A stretch of 64,000 nucleotides of DNA. Source: Yamadazyma tenuis. Its lineage: Eukaryota > Ascomycota > Pichiomycetes > Serinales > Debaryomycetaceae. The DNA lies in NCBI RefSeq assembly GCF_029203305.1, contig NC_089461.1, forward strand, positions 1,364,001-1,428,000, written 5' to 3'. Positions 38,416 through 47,379 of this stretch are shown here, one piece after another; the stretch's first letter is position 1, and each line of letters opens with the position of its first letter. A program made the translations under genes and the position numbers. The notes under the pieces are model-generated. The model saw only the letters and a program-made list of their open reading frames with translations. It made no database searches and was not told the origin of the DNA.

Positions 38416-40035
38416 TTAGTGATCTCTGGGGGCTTTCTTCATCAAACTAATGGAGTTCTCAACCCACGAGTCTAAATTTTTCTCTCTATTAGCGACATCC
38501 ATGACTCGTGAATCAAACGTTTCTTGAGTATCATCTTTGTATTTGGAATGCTTATTAAACCCAATGACAGCTGCATTTCTGGTGCTGGGGATTCTCAAGC
38601 TTTCTTTCTCAACTATCCAGCCCATAGTTTTGGACAACTCTTCCACATGTTCAACTAACGCTCCATACGTTGATAAAGCTCCAGAGCTCTTCGGAGTGTA
38701 TCTCTTTTTGGCTCCAGATAACGAATGAGAGCAACATGGAATCACGAGAAATGAATAACCTAACAAAGGAATCCAACAGGTCAATTCATCCGAATGATTA
38801 CCGATTATAAAGGTATTTTCCTTGAACTCATTGGTGATGCATACATTTTTTGAAGCCATAAGCTTGGAAGAAGAGTGGTAAGTCATGAGAGTTGGGTCGT
38901 GGGAATCTGGAATCTGGAAGTATTTATCCTTTTGAGTATTCGACTTCAAAAGAACATGTGGAATAATGATCTTTTCTTCTAGACACTCTTGAGTTTCAGC
39001 TGGATAAGTAATCCAAGACTTTCTGGCTCTTGCATCTATACCTCTTCCCTTATATCCTTCCATATGCAATATGTACACCAATAATCCATTTCCACATCCA
39101 AGGTCCATAAATTCGAAAGGCCTTCCATCATATTTCAACTTCCAGAGTTCTATCAAAAACGCTGCGATAGCCAAATCTTCAAAAACATGCTTCTTGGGAT
39201 CAGTTTTCTCTGCCCAACTGTTCACCAATGCCGACGAGTACTTTTTCTTCAAGCTAATGTACCGATTTTGAAATGCTTCTTTGGGTACCACCAAGTCGTG
39301 GACCACACGCTTCTCATATCCATCTTTAGAACCCTGAGAGTGTTTTCTAGATGTTAGAAGCAATCTCATAGCAATCCGAATAGAACGCTCATTAGGATCC
39401 AACGTTCTAAGTTTCGACCTTTCAGATGGGTCTGTGTAGTTGAATGGCAAGTAGTGGATGGAAAGTTTGTCATCATGGAAAAGTATGGCAATTCCATGTA
39501 CGGGAGGAAGATAAAATGGGGTCTCATCTTCCTTCTCAATATGAGGAATGTAAACGACCATTAATGATCTATTGGAATCATCACTTAAGATGACGGACGT
39601 CTGGTTGATGATATAATCTTTGAAAGGGTTACGTGGTATCACCCTCCTCACGACTTGGCATTTAGGTTTGAATTTAATGGCACTGTCATCCAACGGAATA
39701 TGTCTCAACTCTACATCATCATAATTTCGATATAATAATGTATCAGATTCATCTTGATCAGGAAACAGGGGCAATGTTTTTATATTTTTACTAACGAACA
39801 TGGTATCACCCTTTTCTGGATCATATATGTTTTCCTTCAAAATATCTGCTCTCATAATCACAGTGGAGTTGATATTCGGCTGTTTAATGATATTTAACAT
39901 GGCTGTTTCAAAATGGCTGCTACTGAATTCAACAGGAGTTTCATAAATTGGAACCCATACATCACCTAATATGGAGTGTGTTTTGATAGTCGACGTCAAA
40001 CTCAGTCCGTCGTCTTTTTTACTGCGTCTTTTCAT
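38416..40035 (-). CDS. TRM44: tRNA(Ser) Um44 2'-O-methyltransferase
   Basis: This encodes 539 residues. The N-terminal half carries Trm44-type segments (SILGDVWVPIYETPVEF and the YVPHIEKEDETPFYLPPVHG region), and the SAM-binding motif FMDLGCGNGLLVYILHMEGY sits near residue 305, followed by GRGIDARARKSW. The C-terminal part includes NHSDELTCWIPLLGY and PCCSHSLSG, typical of the family. Trm44 methylates U44 in serine tRNAs, adding to their stability along with Tan1. A cytosolic role is expected. Nothing unusual in length. Confidence 0.88.
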   Translation of the reverse strand: MKRRSKKDDGLSLTSTIKTHSILGDVWVPIYETPVEFSSSHFETAMLNIIKQPNINSTVIMRADILKENIYDPEKGDTMFVSKNIKTLPLFPDQDESDTLLYRNYDDVELRHIPLDDSAIKFKPKCQVVRRVIPRNPFKDYIINQTSVILSDDSNRSLMVVYIPHIEKEDETPFYLPPVHGIAILFHDDKLSIHYLPFNYTDPSERSKLRTLDPNERSIRIAMRLLLTSRKHSQGSKDGYEKRVVHDLVVPKEAFQNRYISLKKKYSSALVNSWAEKTDPKKHVFEDLAIAAFLIELWKLKYDGRPFEFMDLGCGNGLLVYILHMEGYKGRGIDARARKSWITYPAETQECLEEKIIIPHVLLKSNTQKDKYFQIPDSHDPTLMTYHSSSKLMASKNVCITNEFKENTFIIGNHSDELTCWIPLLGYSFLVIPCCSHSLSGAKKRYTPKSSGALSTYGALVEHVEELSKTMGWIVEKESLRIPSTRNAAVIGFNKHSKYKDDTQETFDSRVMDVANREKNLDSWVENSISLMKKAPRDH

Positions 40036-40176
40036 GATTAGAATGATGATTTGAATGAAAGAAAGCTCATCTCATTTTTCAGTCGCGAACGGTTTTAACG
40101 TAGTACTATCATTAACTTATGGTTTAAAGACATGCATATATATATATATCAAGGGTCATAAAACTTTCATGATTGA

Positions 40177-41868
40177 TTACAAATCAATGAAATAAGCTTC
40201 GGTAACTTCACTAAACCGGTGTTTCTTGTAGCAATAATGGCATCGGAATATCTCAGATCCTCTCTTTGACAATTGCCAGATACTTTCCTTCAAAGCAACA
40301 TGTTGACAATGTTTCAATACCACCACTGGGTTATGCATGGATTTAAGAAGCTCATCATTCTTACTGACTTCAAGTTTGGGTCTCTTTGCTTTCTTTTCAA
40401 GTTCAATTTCGACCTCATCAACTGTTAATGGAATCAATTGTTCTTTTGTAACAGGACAAATAAAAATAGGATGATAATCGAACAAAAATCTATTGGAATC
40501 TGACAATTGAAATGGCATATCAAAAGAATAAGGAGATATGATATTGAAATGCTTAGACTGAATGGAAGGTGGACGGGGCTTGTCCTTGGGATCATCAAGA
40601 ACTTCGGATGTGCCTATTGCATTGATAGTGTCAATATCAAAGTCTTCTTTCATCGAAGAAGAACGGACCTTACTGAATCGTCTTTGAATCTGATTATATT
40701 TGTAGAAGCTTGGCAAGTTGATAAATCCAGATAATACACTTTGGAATAAAGAAGAATCGTTTGATAAATTCAAATCCTTACAGTAATAGGATATAAATTC
40801 GTTTGAAAGTGATTGGAACAAGTTCTGGTTTTGTTCTATACTGCTAAAGTGTTTCAATATTTCTTCCACAAACCTTGATTCATTTCTTTTGCTTGGTCTT
40901 TGTTCTAAGTCCTTGTTAAAAGAGCTTTTCATTTTAATCATGAAATCAGAAAGCAAACTCATCATGTGTTTTCTAGCATAGTCATCTGGATGACTAGAGT
41001 CAACATCATCTTGAGCTTTAAACAACAATAGTGACATCAATGGAGAGATCTCCGGTAAATAGGCATCAAAAAACCTGGGGAAATTCTGTTTCGAATACAT
41101 ATACGCCTCTAGTGCCGAATCCAATCCCCCATCAGTACTGGAATTAGGTTTTCTGTTCAAAAGCAAAGTATACTCAAGTATATGAAACTTGAATTCGATT
41201 TCCTGAAAGTTGGAGTGAGGCCCAGCAGATTCGTGCTTCTGTTTGAACCACAGTAAAGCTTTCGATAGATCGTGATTCAAAACGATGCCATCGACTATTT
41301 GATTCAACAATTGGAATTTGTCAAGTAAATCTTCATCAATTCTAATATCTTTGGTGGTGTCATTCAACATGTCTTTAATCAAATCGCTCTGACCAATCTT
41401 AAGTAGGTGCAATACAATGGCCTTCATCAATTCCTTTTGATTCTCCATTTTCACATCCCGGAGTGTTAAATCATCATGACTAGCACCAGGAGTGGGCCCC
41501 TTGAGATATTCCACAGGGATGTTATCGAGATTTAATGGATATGTATAGGCTCCATCCAAATTGATGTTGTACTTGGAATTATGAAGTATATGCTTTGTGA
41601 ATTTGTTTATCTGTCCATTATAACCTTTCAATGAGTCTATAGACTGCTTGTACCATAAATCAGAATTTTTAAGGGATTCCAACAGAACCGGATCAGGATG
41701 GGCCCCTTGCAGTTCCTGTTCTAATTGTTGGACTAGGTCTTGCTCCATCGACTTCAACTCTCCAACAAACGAGTGGGTATCATCAAGGATCTTGCTGAGA
41801 TACTTTTCGCCTGCTTCTGAAAAGCTCGTCAGCTCGGTGGCCAAATTATCTAGTAATGTTGTAGACAT
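40177..41868 (-). CDS. RMD5: GID/CTLH E3 ligase RING subunit Rmd5 (Gid2)
   Basis: This encodes 563 residues. A helical N-terminal half contains a CTLH-type region, and the C-terminal RING-like domain runs from about residue 470: HPIFICPVTKEQLIPL, then VVLKHCQHVALKESIWQLSK, then FRCHYCYKKHRF. The final CHYC (where most RINGs have CPYC) and the KHCQHVALKES block match Rmd5 rather than its partner Fyv10. The GID complex marks gluconeogenic enzymes such as Fbp1 for degradation after glucose is added. An acidic, basic-rich insert (DVDEIELEKKAKRPKLE) interrupts the RING between its two halves, a feature I have not seen noted. Confidence 0.8.
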   Translation of the reverse strand: MSTTLLDNLATELTSFSEAGEKYLSKILDDTHSFVGELKSMEQDLVQQLEQELQGAHPDPVLLESLKNSDLWYKQSIDSLKGYNGQINKFTKHILHNSKYNINLDGAYTYPLNLDNIPVEYLKGPTPGASHDDLTLRDVKMENQKELMKAIVLHLLKIGQSDLIKDMLNDTTKDIRIDEDLLDKFQLLNQIVDGIVLNHDLSKALLWFKQKHESAGPHSNFQEIEFKFHILEYTLLLNRKPNSSTDGGLDSALEAYMYSKQNFPRFFDAYLPEISPLMSLLLFKAQDDVDSSHPDDYARKHMMSLLSDFMIKMKSSFNKDLEQRPSKRNESRFVEEILKHFSSIEQNQNLFQSLSNEFISYYCKDLNLSNDSSLFQSVLSGFINLPSFYKYNQIQRRFSKVRSSSMKEDFDIDTINAIGTSEVLDDPKDKPRPPSIQSKHFNIISPYSFDMPFQLSDSNRFLFDYHPIFICPVTKEQLIPLTVDEVEIELEKKAKRPKLEVSKNDELLKSMHNPVVVLKHCQHVALKESIWQLSKRGSEIFRCHYCYKKHRFSEVTEAYFIDL

Positions 41869-42071
41869 CTATGACCTCAATCAAATGCGACACTGGGGAA
41901 ATAAATCCTTAGTGAGAAGATGAATACGAGATCCAAGAATAGCAGCGAGAAGAATTGGAGTTTGCAAAACAACTACCCAGTAGGCATATTTTTAGCATCG
42001 ATTCGAGAGAAGAGTACCCGGTAATTGAACCATGGTTTACGATTATCTCATTCGTAACGTCTATAACACAC

Positions 42072-42377
42072 CTATATATCTAAGTAGTCTGCCTTTACTA
42101 GGAGTTCTAAGGCTAAATGAGTGGGAATGTTGAACTCGGGAATGTTACCATATTCTGCTTGTTCTTTGTATTTGTGGTGGTAGTATAGATATTCCACCAC
42201 ACATTCAAGTATATCTCCGTCCATATCAAGGTGAATCTTACCTGTCTTACTTTCTTCGAATCCTTGAGTATTTTTCAACACCGAAGAGATGGATGCAACT
42301 TCTTTCAGAATAATAAACCGATGATTGTCAGCAGACACAAGGGTTACATATTGGTCGTCACCTCCTGCCGTATCCAT
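42072..42377 (-). CDS. ELC1: Elongin C
   Basis: This encodes 101 residues from the ATG at 42377; the open frame also starts three codons earlier at a GTG, not used here. It is a complete Skp1/BTB fold protein: DQYVTLVSADNHRFIILKEVA, then TGKIHLDMDGDILECVVEYLYYHHKY, then IPTHLALELLVKADYLDI. Elc1 with Ela1 and Cul3 forms the ligase that removes stalled RNA polymerase II; it also has roles with Rad7. VPS16 starts 91 bp away in the opposite direction, so both genes share a very short promoter. Confidence 0.94.
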   Translation of the reverse strand: MDTAGGDDQYVTLVSADNHRFIILKEVASISSVLKNTQGFEESKTGKIHLDMDGDILECVVEYLYYHHKYKEQAEYGNIPEFNIPTHLALELLVKADYLDI

Positions 42378-42439
42378 CGTGTTCACGTCTTGTAGAGAAA
42401 CACGTTAAATAGAACTTTGTGCTTGTACACCGCGATTTT

Positions 42440-42469
42440 ATGCGACTGGAGATTTGGGAAAGGCGTTAA
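42440..42469 (+). other. Upstream ORF whose stop overlaps the VPS16 start (TAATG)
   Basis: An ATG at 42440 opens a nine-codon frame (MRLEIWERR) ending in TAA at 42467-42469; the last A is the first base of the VPS16 ATG. This overlap would let a terminating ribosome meet the main start. Whether the transcript begins upstream of 42440 is unknown, because the promoter is only 91 bp. Confidence 0.45.
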
Positions 42470-45342
42470 TGACTTCAAATCCTAGTTTAAGCTGGCAAAA
42501 GATCCAAGATGTGTACTATAGCTTGGTTCCATGCTACGAGACTTTGAATTGGTCAATTGGAAACCTTTATGGTGACCACAAGGTTAAAATATCATCACAT
42601 TCCACGCTGGTGGCTTTGTCTTCAAAGTACACTTCCCACCCCAGTGTGATAGACATATACACCATCAGTGGAAATAACTTGTGGTCGGTAGTTTACAACA
42701 GTACTACTGAAGATCATATAGTGGACTACGAGTTCTACAATGAGGATTTATATGTGGTGCTAAGCAACCAGAAGTTCAGGCATTACAAAGATCTCAAAGG
42801 TAGTTTTGACGAGTATGTCTTTACCAAAGACCTTATAACCTTGGACAATTTCGGAGAGTCCGATGTGTTCTTAAACAATGTGAACGCAGAAGAAATTCAG
42901 GGGAATCTGAATGGGAAAACTGGAGGAAAAGATCATGAAGGTACTGGCAAACTCAACAAACATGTTATAACTAACCTTGAAAATAATGAACCAGAAGAGG
43001 TTTTCCAAATATTCGATACCTACATTTGGGGGAGTTTCCTTGTCCTACGGTTGACGAATCGGTTCATTATAACTAATCTTGCAGACAATCACAGAAACTA
43101 TGAAATCTTAATTCCAGTGACTCTGGGACCTCAACTTCATGACATGGCATTGATAGAATTGACTGATGACGGGTTCTCAGCGGTGATATGCTACGGCTCT
43201 ACGGCATTGACATTGAAAGTAGATTTGAAATCTTCCAGCTATGAGTTGGTCGATCACGAACTCACTGACGGGCCGTTCACAAAGGTGACAGTATCACCTA
43301 ATGGTCATTTAGTGGCTCTTTTGAATGAACAAGTATCGACTATTTTTGTGATCAGCAGTTCTTTCACCCAAGTATTGTTAGAGTACGATACTTCCAATGA
43401 CTCAAGTCTGCCTTATCAAATCGAATGGTGTGCAAATGATGCCATTGTGTTGTCATTAAGAGATGAAATAAAGGTAGTAGGACCGAACCAGGCATCCATA
43501 TCGTTTTTCTATGATTTCATAGATGAAGATGATCTTGACTTCGATGCTGTACTTAAGGGTACGGGTGATGACGAATTATCTTTCACCATTGCACACTTGA
43601 AAAGTGAACCTGATGGTTTAAAGATCCTCACCACTAAGAAAGTAGAGTTCTTGTCTAGAGTTTCTGAATCGAGCAGAAACTTGTATCAGATTGGCTCATC
43701 TCATCCAGGAAGTATTCTATTAGATTGTATCGATAAGTTAACCCAACAATCGTCAAAAGCTGACACTAACATTTCGTTATTGAAGTCTGATGTGTCTTTA
43801 ATAAATGCAATGGATTCATGTCTCGATGTTGCATTAGACGAGTTCAACCCACAGTGGCAGAAGAAACTTCTTCTGGCTGTTACGTTTGGTAAAGCTTATG
43901 TTGATGGATATTACAACTCTGAGAAGTACTTGAAAGTCATAAACACCATTAAAGTTTTGAATCAGCTAAAATCAGCAGACATCTCTTTATTCTTAACTTC
44001 AAAAGAAGCCGATATATTGGGTTGGGATAAAATAATTGGGATGTTATTGAATAGGGACCAATATCTTTTGGCTCTCAAGGTTATCTCCTTGTTAGACTTA
44101 CAATACTTGCGAGACAAAATTTATGTACACTGGTGCTGCTACAAAATAAAGAAGGAAATTGATGTGGAGGATTCCGAGCTTTACAAAATAATTGCCAAGA
44201 AGCTAGTTTCCGCTAGAGATGATGCTAGCAAGAAAAACTATGTATCTGTTGTTGAAATTTCCGAAATCGCTTTTGAAGAGGGAAGGCTTGATCTTTGCAA
44301 CTATCTTATCAACTTGGAACCGACAATAGTCAAGAAGGTCGAACAGTATCTTAAATTTGAAAAGCTAGAAATAGCTTTGATAAAGGCATTCGAAAGTGCT
44401 GAGTATGATTTGGTAAAAGTGTTACTAATGCACCTACATAGTACACTTTCAGTATCCCAATTTTTCAAGATTCTACATCAAAATGAGTCTCATTCTATCA
44501 CAGATCCAATTAGTGAAGATATTGATACTTCTAACCAAATATTAGTTGTTGATGGTAATTTAGTGGAGAGCTTCTGGGTACAAAGTATTGGAAAACACCA
44601 TAGAGAAGTGATGGAGAAATATTACAAACAAGAAGATATGAAAGTTGAACTATCAATTGAAAGGTTAAAATATTTCCTCAAACAAAATGAATCCCCACCT
44701 GACATAAGTACTGGCTTATTGACTTACTACGAAGACTATAAAATGAAGTTATTGAAATTACTGGGGTCATCTGGGGATAGACAAAACTACAAATTCCATC
44801 AATCAGAGTTGGATGTTTTAGAATTACAAAAGAAACTCAGCGATACATACCAAACTGATTTCTTTTCCACCAAAAGTTTGAGTCAGATTTTGGTCAAGTT
44901 AATCAATATGCATCAACTCAAACAAGGACACAAAATTGTTAAAGATTTCAAGATGTCACTATCAAAATTTTGGTATTTGATATTAGAAACCTATTGCTCG
45001 ACTCTGAATTTTGACCGTCTTCACCAGTTTATATTATCTTCATCCAATGATAAGACTAACTTGAAATCACCTATTGGATTTCAAATAATTGTTGAAACAT
45101 GCTTAGCATACAAGGGGCCTCCAAACTACATTTCGATGTATATTAACCAGTGCTCCGATATCCATTATTTGGACAAATGCCATTTGTTCATTTCAAACAA
45201 CGATTTGGTATCAGCTGCCAATGAAGCATACAAGTATAAAGACATAGAGTTTTTGAACTCTTTGCTCGACAGAGCTAATAAGCATGCAAATGATTCTGTC
45301 GTTCAATCCATAAAAGGATTAATTACAAGGTTGGGTTATTAG
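42469..45342 (+). CDS. VPS16: HOPS/CORVET subunit Vps16
   Basis: This encodes 957 residues from the ATG at 42469; a TTG five codons upstream was set aside. The opening NPSLSWQKIQDVYYSLVPCYE-type block and beta-propeller (about 10-400) are those of Vps16, and the C-terminal alpha-solenoid carries ILGWDKIIGMLLNRDQYLLAL, VVEISEIAFEEGRLDLCNYL and FESAEYDLVKVLLMHLHS. Vps16 is a core subunit of the HOPS and CORVET tethering complexes, where it binds Vps33. It is longer than the S. cerevisiae protein (about 800), with an acidic insert near residues 130-170. Confidence 0.9.
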   Translation: MTSNPSLSWQKIQDVYYSLVPCYETLNWSIGNLYGDHKVKISSHSTLVALSSKYTSHPSVIDIYTISGNNLWSVVYNSTTEDHIVDYEFYNEDLYVVLSNQKFRHYKDLKGSFDEYVFTKDLITLDNFGESDVFLNNVNAEEIQGNLNGKTGGKDHEGTGKLNKHVITNLENNEPEEVFQIFDTYIWGSFLVLRLTNRFIITNLADNHRNYEILIPVTLGPQLHDMALIELTDDGFSAVICYGSTALTLKVDLKSSSYELVDHELTDGPFTKVTVSPNGHLVALLNEQVSTIFVISSSFTQVLLEYDTSNDSSLPYQIEWCANDAIVLSLRDEIKVVGPNQASISFFYDFIDEDDLDFDAVLKGTGDDELSFTIAHLKSEPDGLKILTTKKVEFLSRVSESSRNLYQIGSSHPGSILLDCIDKLTQQSSKADTNISLLKSDVSLINAMDSCLDVALDEFNPQWQKKLLLAVTFGKAYVDGYYNSEKYLKVINTIKVLNQLKSADISLFLTSKEADILGWDKIIGMLLNRDQYLLALKVISLLDLQYLRDKIYVHWCCYKIKKEIDVEDSELYKIIAKKLVSARDDASKKNYVSVVEISEIAFEEGRLDLCNYLINLEPTIVKKVEQYLKFEKLEIALIKAFESAEYDLVKVLLMHLHSTLSVSQFFKILHQNESHSITDPISEDIDTSNQILVVDGNLVESFWVQSIGKHHREVMEKYYKQEDMKVELSIERLKYFLKQNESPPDISTGLLTYYEDYKMKLLKLLGSSGDRQNYKFHQSELDVLELQKKLSDTYQTDFFSTKSLSQILVKLINMHQLKQGHKIVKDFKMSLSKFWYLILETYCSTLNFDRLHQFILSSSNDKTNLKSPIGFQIIVETCLAYKGPPNYISMYINQCSDIHYLDKCHLFISNNDLVSAANEAYKYKDIEFLNSLLDRANKHANDSVVQSIKGLITRLGY

Positions 45343-45363
45343 TGTTTATAATAAAAGTTCTAT
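45343..45363. terminator. Very short convergent spacer between VPS16 and CHL4
   Basis: Only 21 bp separate the two stop codons, so the 3' untranslated regions must overlap within the opposing genes. The spacer contains AATAAAA. Antisense 3' ends are expected. Confidence 0.5.
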
Positions 45364-46737
45364 TTACAATTTTGAAAACTTTCCGTCCTTAACAATCCCA
45401 CAACTTTGACCTTCTTCGCCCGTTAACCACGAAGGCATCTTTACTGGATTGACTACCATTTTTTCTTCATTGGTAACCATGACTGATAGTTCATGAAGCC
45501 CAGCAAAAACATCCGGGCCAGAAAGTTTCAATGTGATCGACGTGTAGTGTTCTTGAGCATCATTTGAGTTGTCATTATTATCAGCAAAAGCATCGAGCTT
45601 TTCCTTGAGTTCAAATTCAGCATACTGTAATGGAGCTATAGAGCTGAATTCGTTTTTGTGGATGATAGTCTCGCTGTCATCTTTGTTATCATGATCATAT
45701 ATTGAAAACGGACGTTTTCTTTTCTTTCTTCTTTGTAATATAAAGGGCTCTGTGAACAATTGTTCAGACTTAATTATTCCATCCTCAGAGCCTTTGAATC
45801 TCAAGTTTGCAATCCTCTTCAATTTTTCCATTTCGGTTTCTGTTGGAGCTTTGCTGTCATTCTTATATACGGTCGTATGGTCCTCTATTGCCCCAAGTGG
45901 TGAAATATCAATAGTCGAATCAGCATACGCTGACCATGCCCCCAAACTGTTACCAAACCTGGAATTTCCAAACAAAATTTGCATGGATTCTAGGGACTTT
46001 ATTGGTTGTTGTTTTCTATCTGTAATAAGTTGCAATAAGTTACTCTTCTTCTGTGGTAAATTTCTTTCAATTACCTGAAGGATGATATCGGTAACCAAAT
46101 CATTTCCTGGAGTATGAATAATATATGCTGAATTCATAGGGATAGCAACAAAATGGGCCCTACTTGAAGAGATATGCGGGCGGTTAGAGGTTCTTGAACT
46201 AGAAGCAGCCTGTAGATCAAACAATTGGATTCTTATTATAATCAACGGGAGTTTGGGGTGTTTGCAAACGTAAATATGATTCATAAAAAAAGTACCCAAA
46301 TCCTTTGAAAGCATTTCCAAAAACGTCTTAGGTTCCAAAACTATAGGGACTTCTAAACCGTTAGAATTCTTCACAGCAGACAGAATCCAATTAAATGAAT
46401 TGGGCTTATCGACTATCAATTGACAGTCGATCTGAGCTAGTTGAAGCAAGTTTAAGCCATTAGGCCAATATTTAAGCACTATTGAGTCAACAATTTGCTT
46501 CTTGTTTGTCTTCTCTTGTTTGAACTTGACTGCATCCGCCATCACAGCTTTGTTGCAAGCTCTTTGGGTACTGTATCCATGGCTATAAGGTTGAGTATTC
46601 ACGATCCGAGGCCACCTACTGCACAATTCCACAAGGGACAGCCGGGGAAGCTTCAGCAATACTGTCATGAACACAGTTTCAGGATGTACTGGTATGTATG
46701 TATTGGGTAGTACATTCTTCCTGTATTGTCCAGACAT
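45364..46737 (-). CDS. CHL4: Kinetochore protein Chl4 (CENP-N homologue)
   Basis: This encodes 457 residues from the ATG at 46737; a GTG 26 codons upstream was set aside. The N-terminal block YIPVHPETVFMTVLLKLPRLSLVELCSRWPRI-NTQP is the CENP-N/Chl4 signature with its pyrin-like helical domain, followed by LKYWPNGLNLLQLAQIDCQLI. The C-terminal half holds a basic stretch (RRKKRKRPFSIYDHD) and the Iml3-interacting end. Chl4 with Iml3 belongs to the inner kinetochore (CCAN), and supports centromeric cohesin and de novo kinetochore assembly. The identification rests on the N-terminal domain. Confidence 0.85.
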   Translation of the reverse strand: MSGQYRKNVLPNTYIPVHPETVFMTVLLKLPRLSLVELCSRWPRIVNTQPYSHGYSTQRACNKAVMADAVKFKQEKTNKKQIVDSIVLKYWPNGLNLLQLAQIDCQLIVDKPNSFNWILSAVKNSNGLEVPIVLEPKTFLEMLSKDLGTFFMNHIYVCKHPKLPLIIIRIQLFDLQAASSSRTSNRPHISSSRAHFVAIPMNSAYIIHTPGNDLVTDIILQVIERNLPQKKSNLLQLITDRKQQPIKSLESMQILFGNSRFGNSLGAWSAYADSTIDISPLGAIEDHTTVYKNDSKAPTETEMEKLKRIANLRFKGSEDGIIKSEQLFTEPFILQRRKKRKRPFSIYDHDNKDDSETIIHKNEFSSIAPLQYAEFELKEKLDAFADNNDNSNDAQEHYTSITLKLSGPDVFAGLHELSVMVTNEEKMVVNPVKMPSWLTGEEGQSCGIVKDGKFSKL

Positions 46738-47379
46738 GTTTTGGGTAGACTTTTTGCGGTTTTCTTTGTTTATATGTCGCGAAGTTCTGCGAGTATTTTG
46801 GCTATGCAACCCCACACGTGACAGTACTCTGTATTGGTTCTGCTAGACGAAGGAGAGCTTGCAAGTATATCAACTTTTGTATTGGAGAAGAACACATATG
46901 TATCGTAGTTTTTTTTTACATTAAAGATCATGGAATCAATGGGAGGTTAGCTAGTTAGGGAATTAGATAACAGTGTCTTTTGCAGCCACCAAGTAACATT
47001 AGAAAACAACACTGTTAAATAAGTTTTCAACTTCTGTCTGAGATTAATACCTACGAACAGCTCCATGGACGTCTTAAGTCTTCAATAATGTCAACTTTCT
47101 TGAGTTGGGCGGTTTTGTAAGATAATACTAATACTAGTCACTCGACTTCTTTAACTATTGCAGTTAAAGGTGAGCCATCCCAACTCGTATATTCTTTACA
47201 ATCAGACGCAAAGCAAAGGTATGCTACCCCCATTGTTATCACTTTATCTATAGAATGCAATGATTTGAAGCTTAACACTTAATGGAAAATGTTTCGCAAT
47301 TTGGTTTAGCCACTTAACGACATTAAGTACCAAAATTTTCCTCATCGCTTCACTAAATAGTTCCAAACTTCTTTGAATA
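46738..47379. other. Divergent promoter region, CHL4 and NOP4, 642 bp
   Basis: No gene is supported. A perfect 8-bp inverted repeat, CTTTAACT-N5-AGTTAAAG, lies at 47149-47169 (listed separately), about 210 bp upstream of the NOP4 ATG. Confidence 0.5.
47149..47169. repeat. Inverted repeat CTTTAACT-ATTGC-AGTTAAAG
   Basis: Arms at 47149-47156 and 47162-47169 are exact reverse complements with a 5-nt spacer, in the promoter region between CHL4 and NOP4. It may be a dimeric factor site. A chance occurrence is possible. Confidence 0.35.

Noticed and set aside
47127..47138. TACTAATACTAG as a branch point and acceptor before NOP4
   Set aside because: The branch to AG distance is too short, there is no GTATGT partner at a fitting distance, and NOP4 begins normally downstream.
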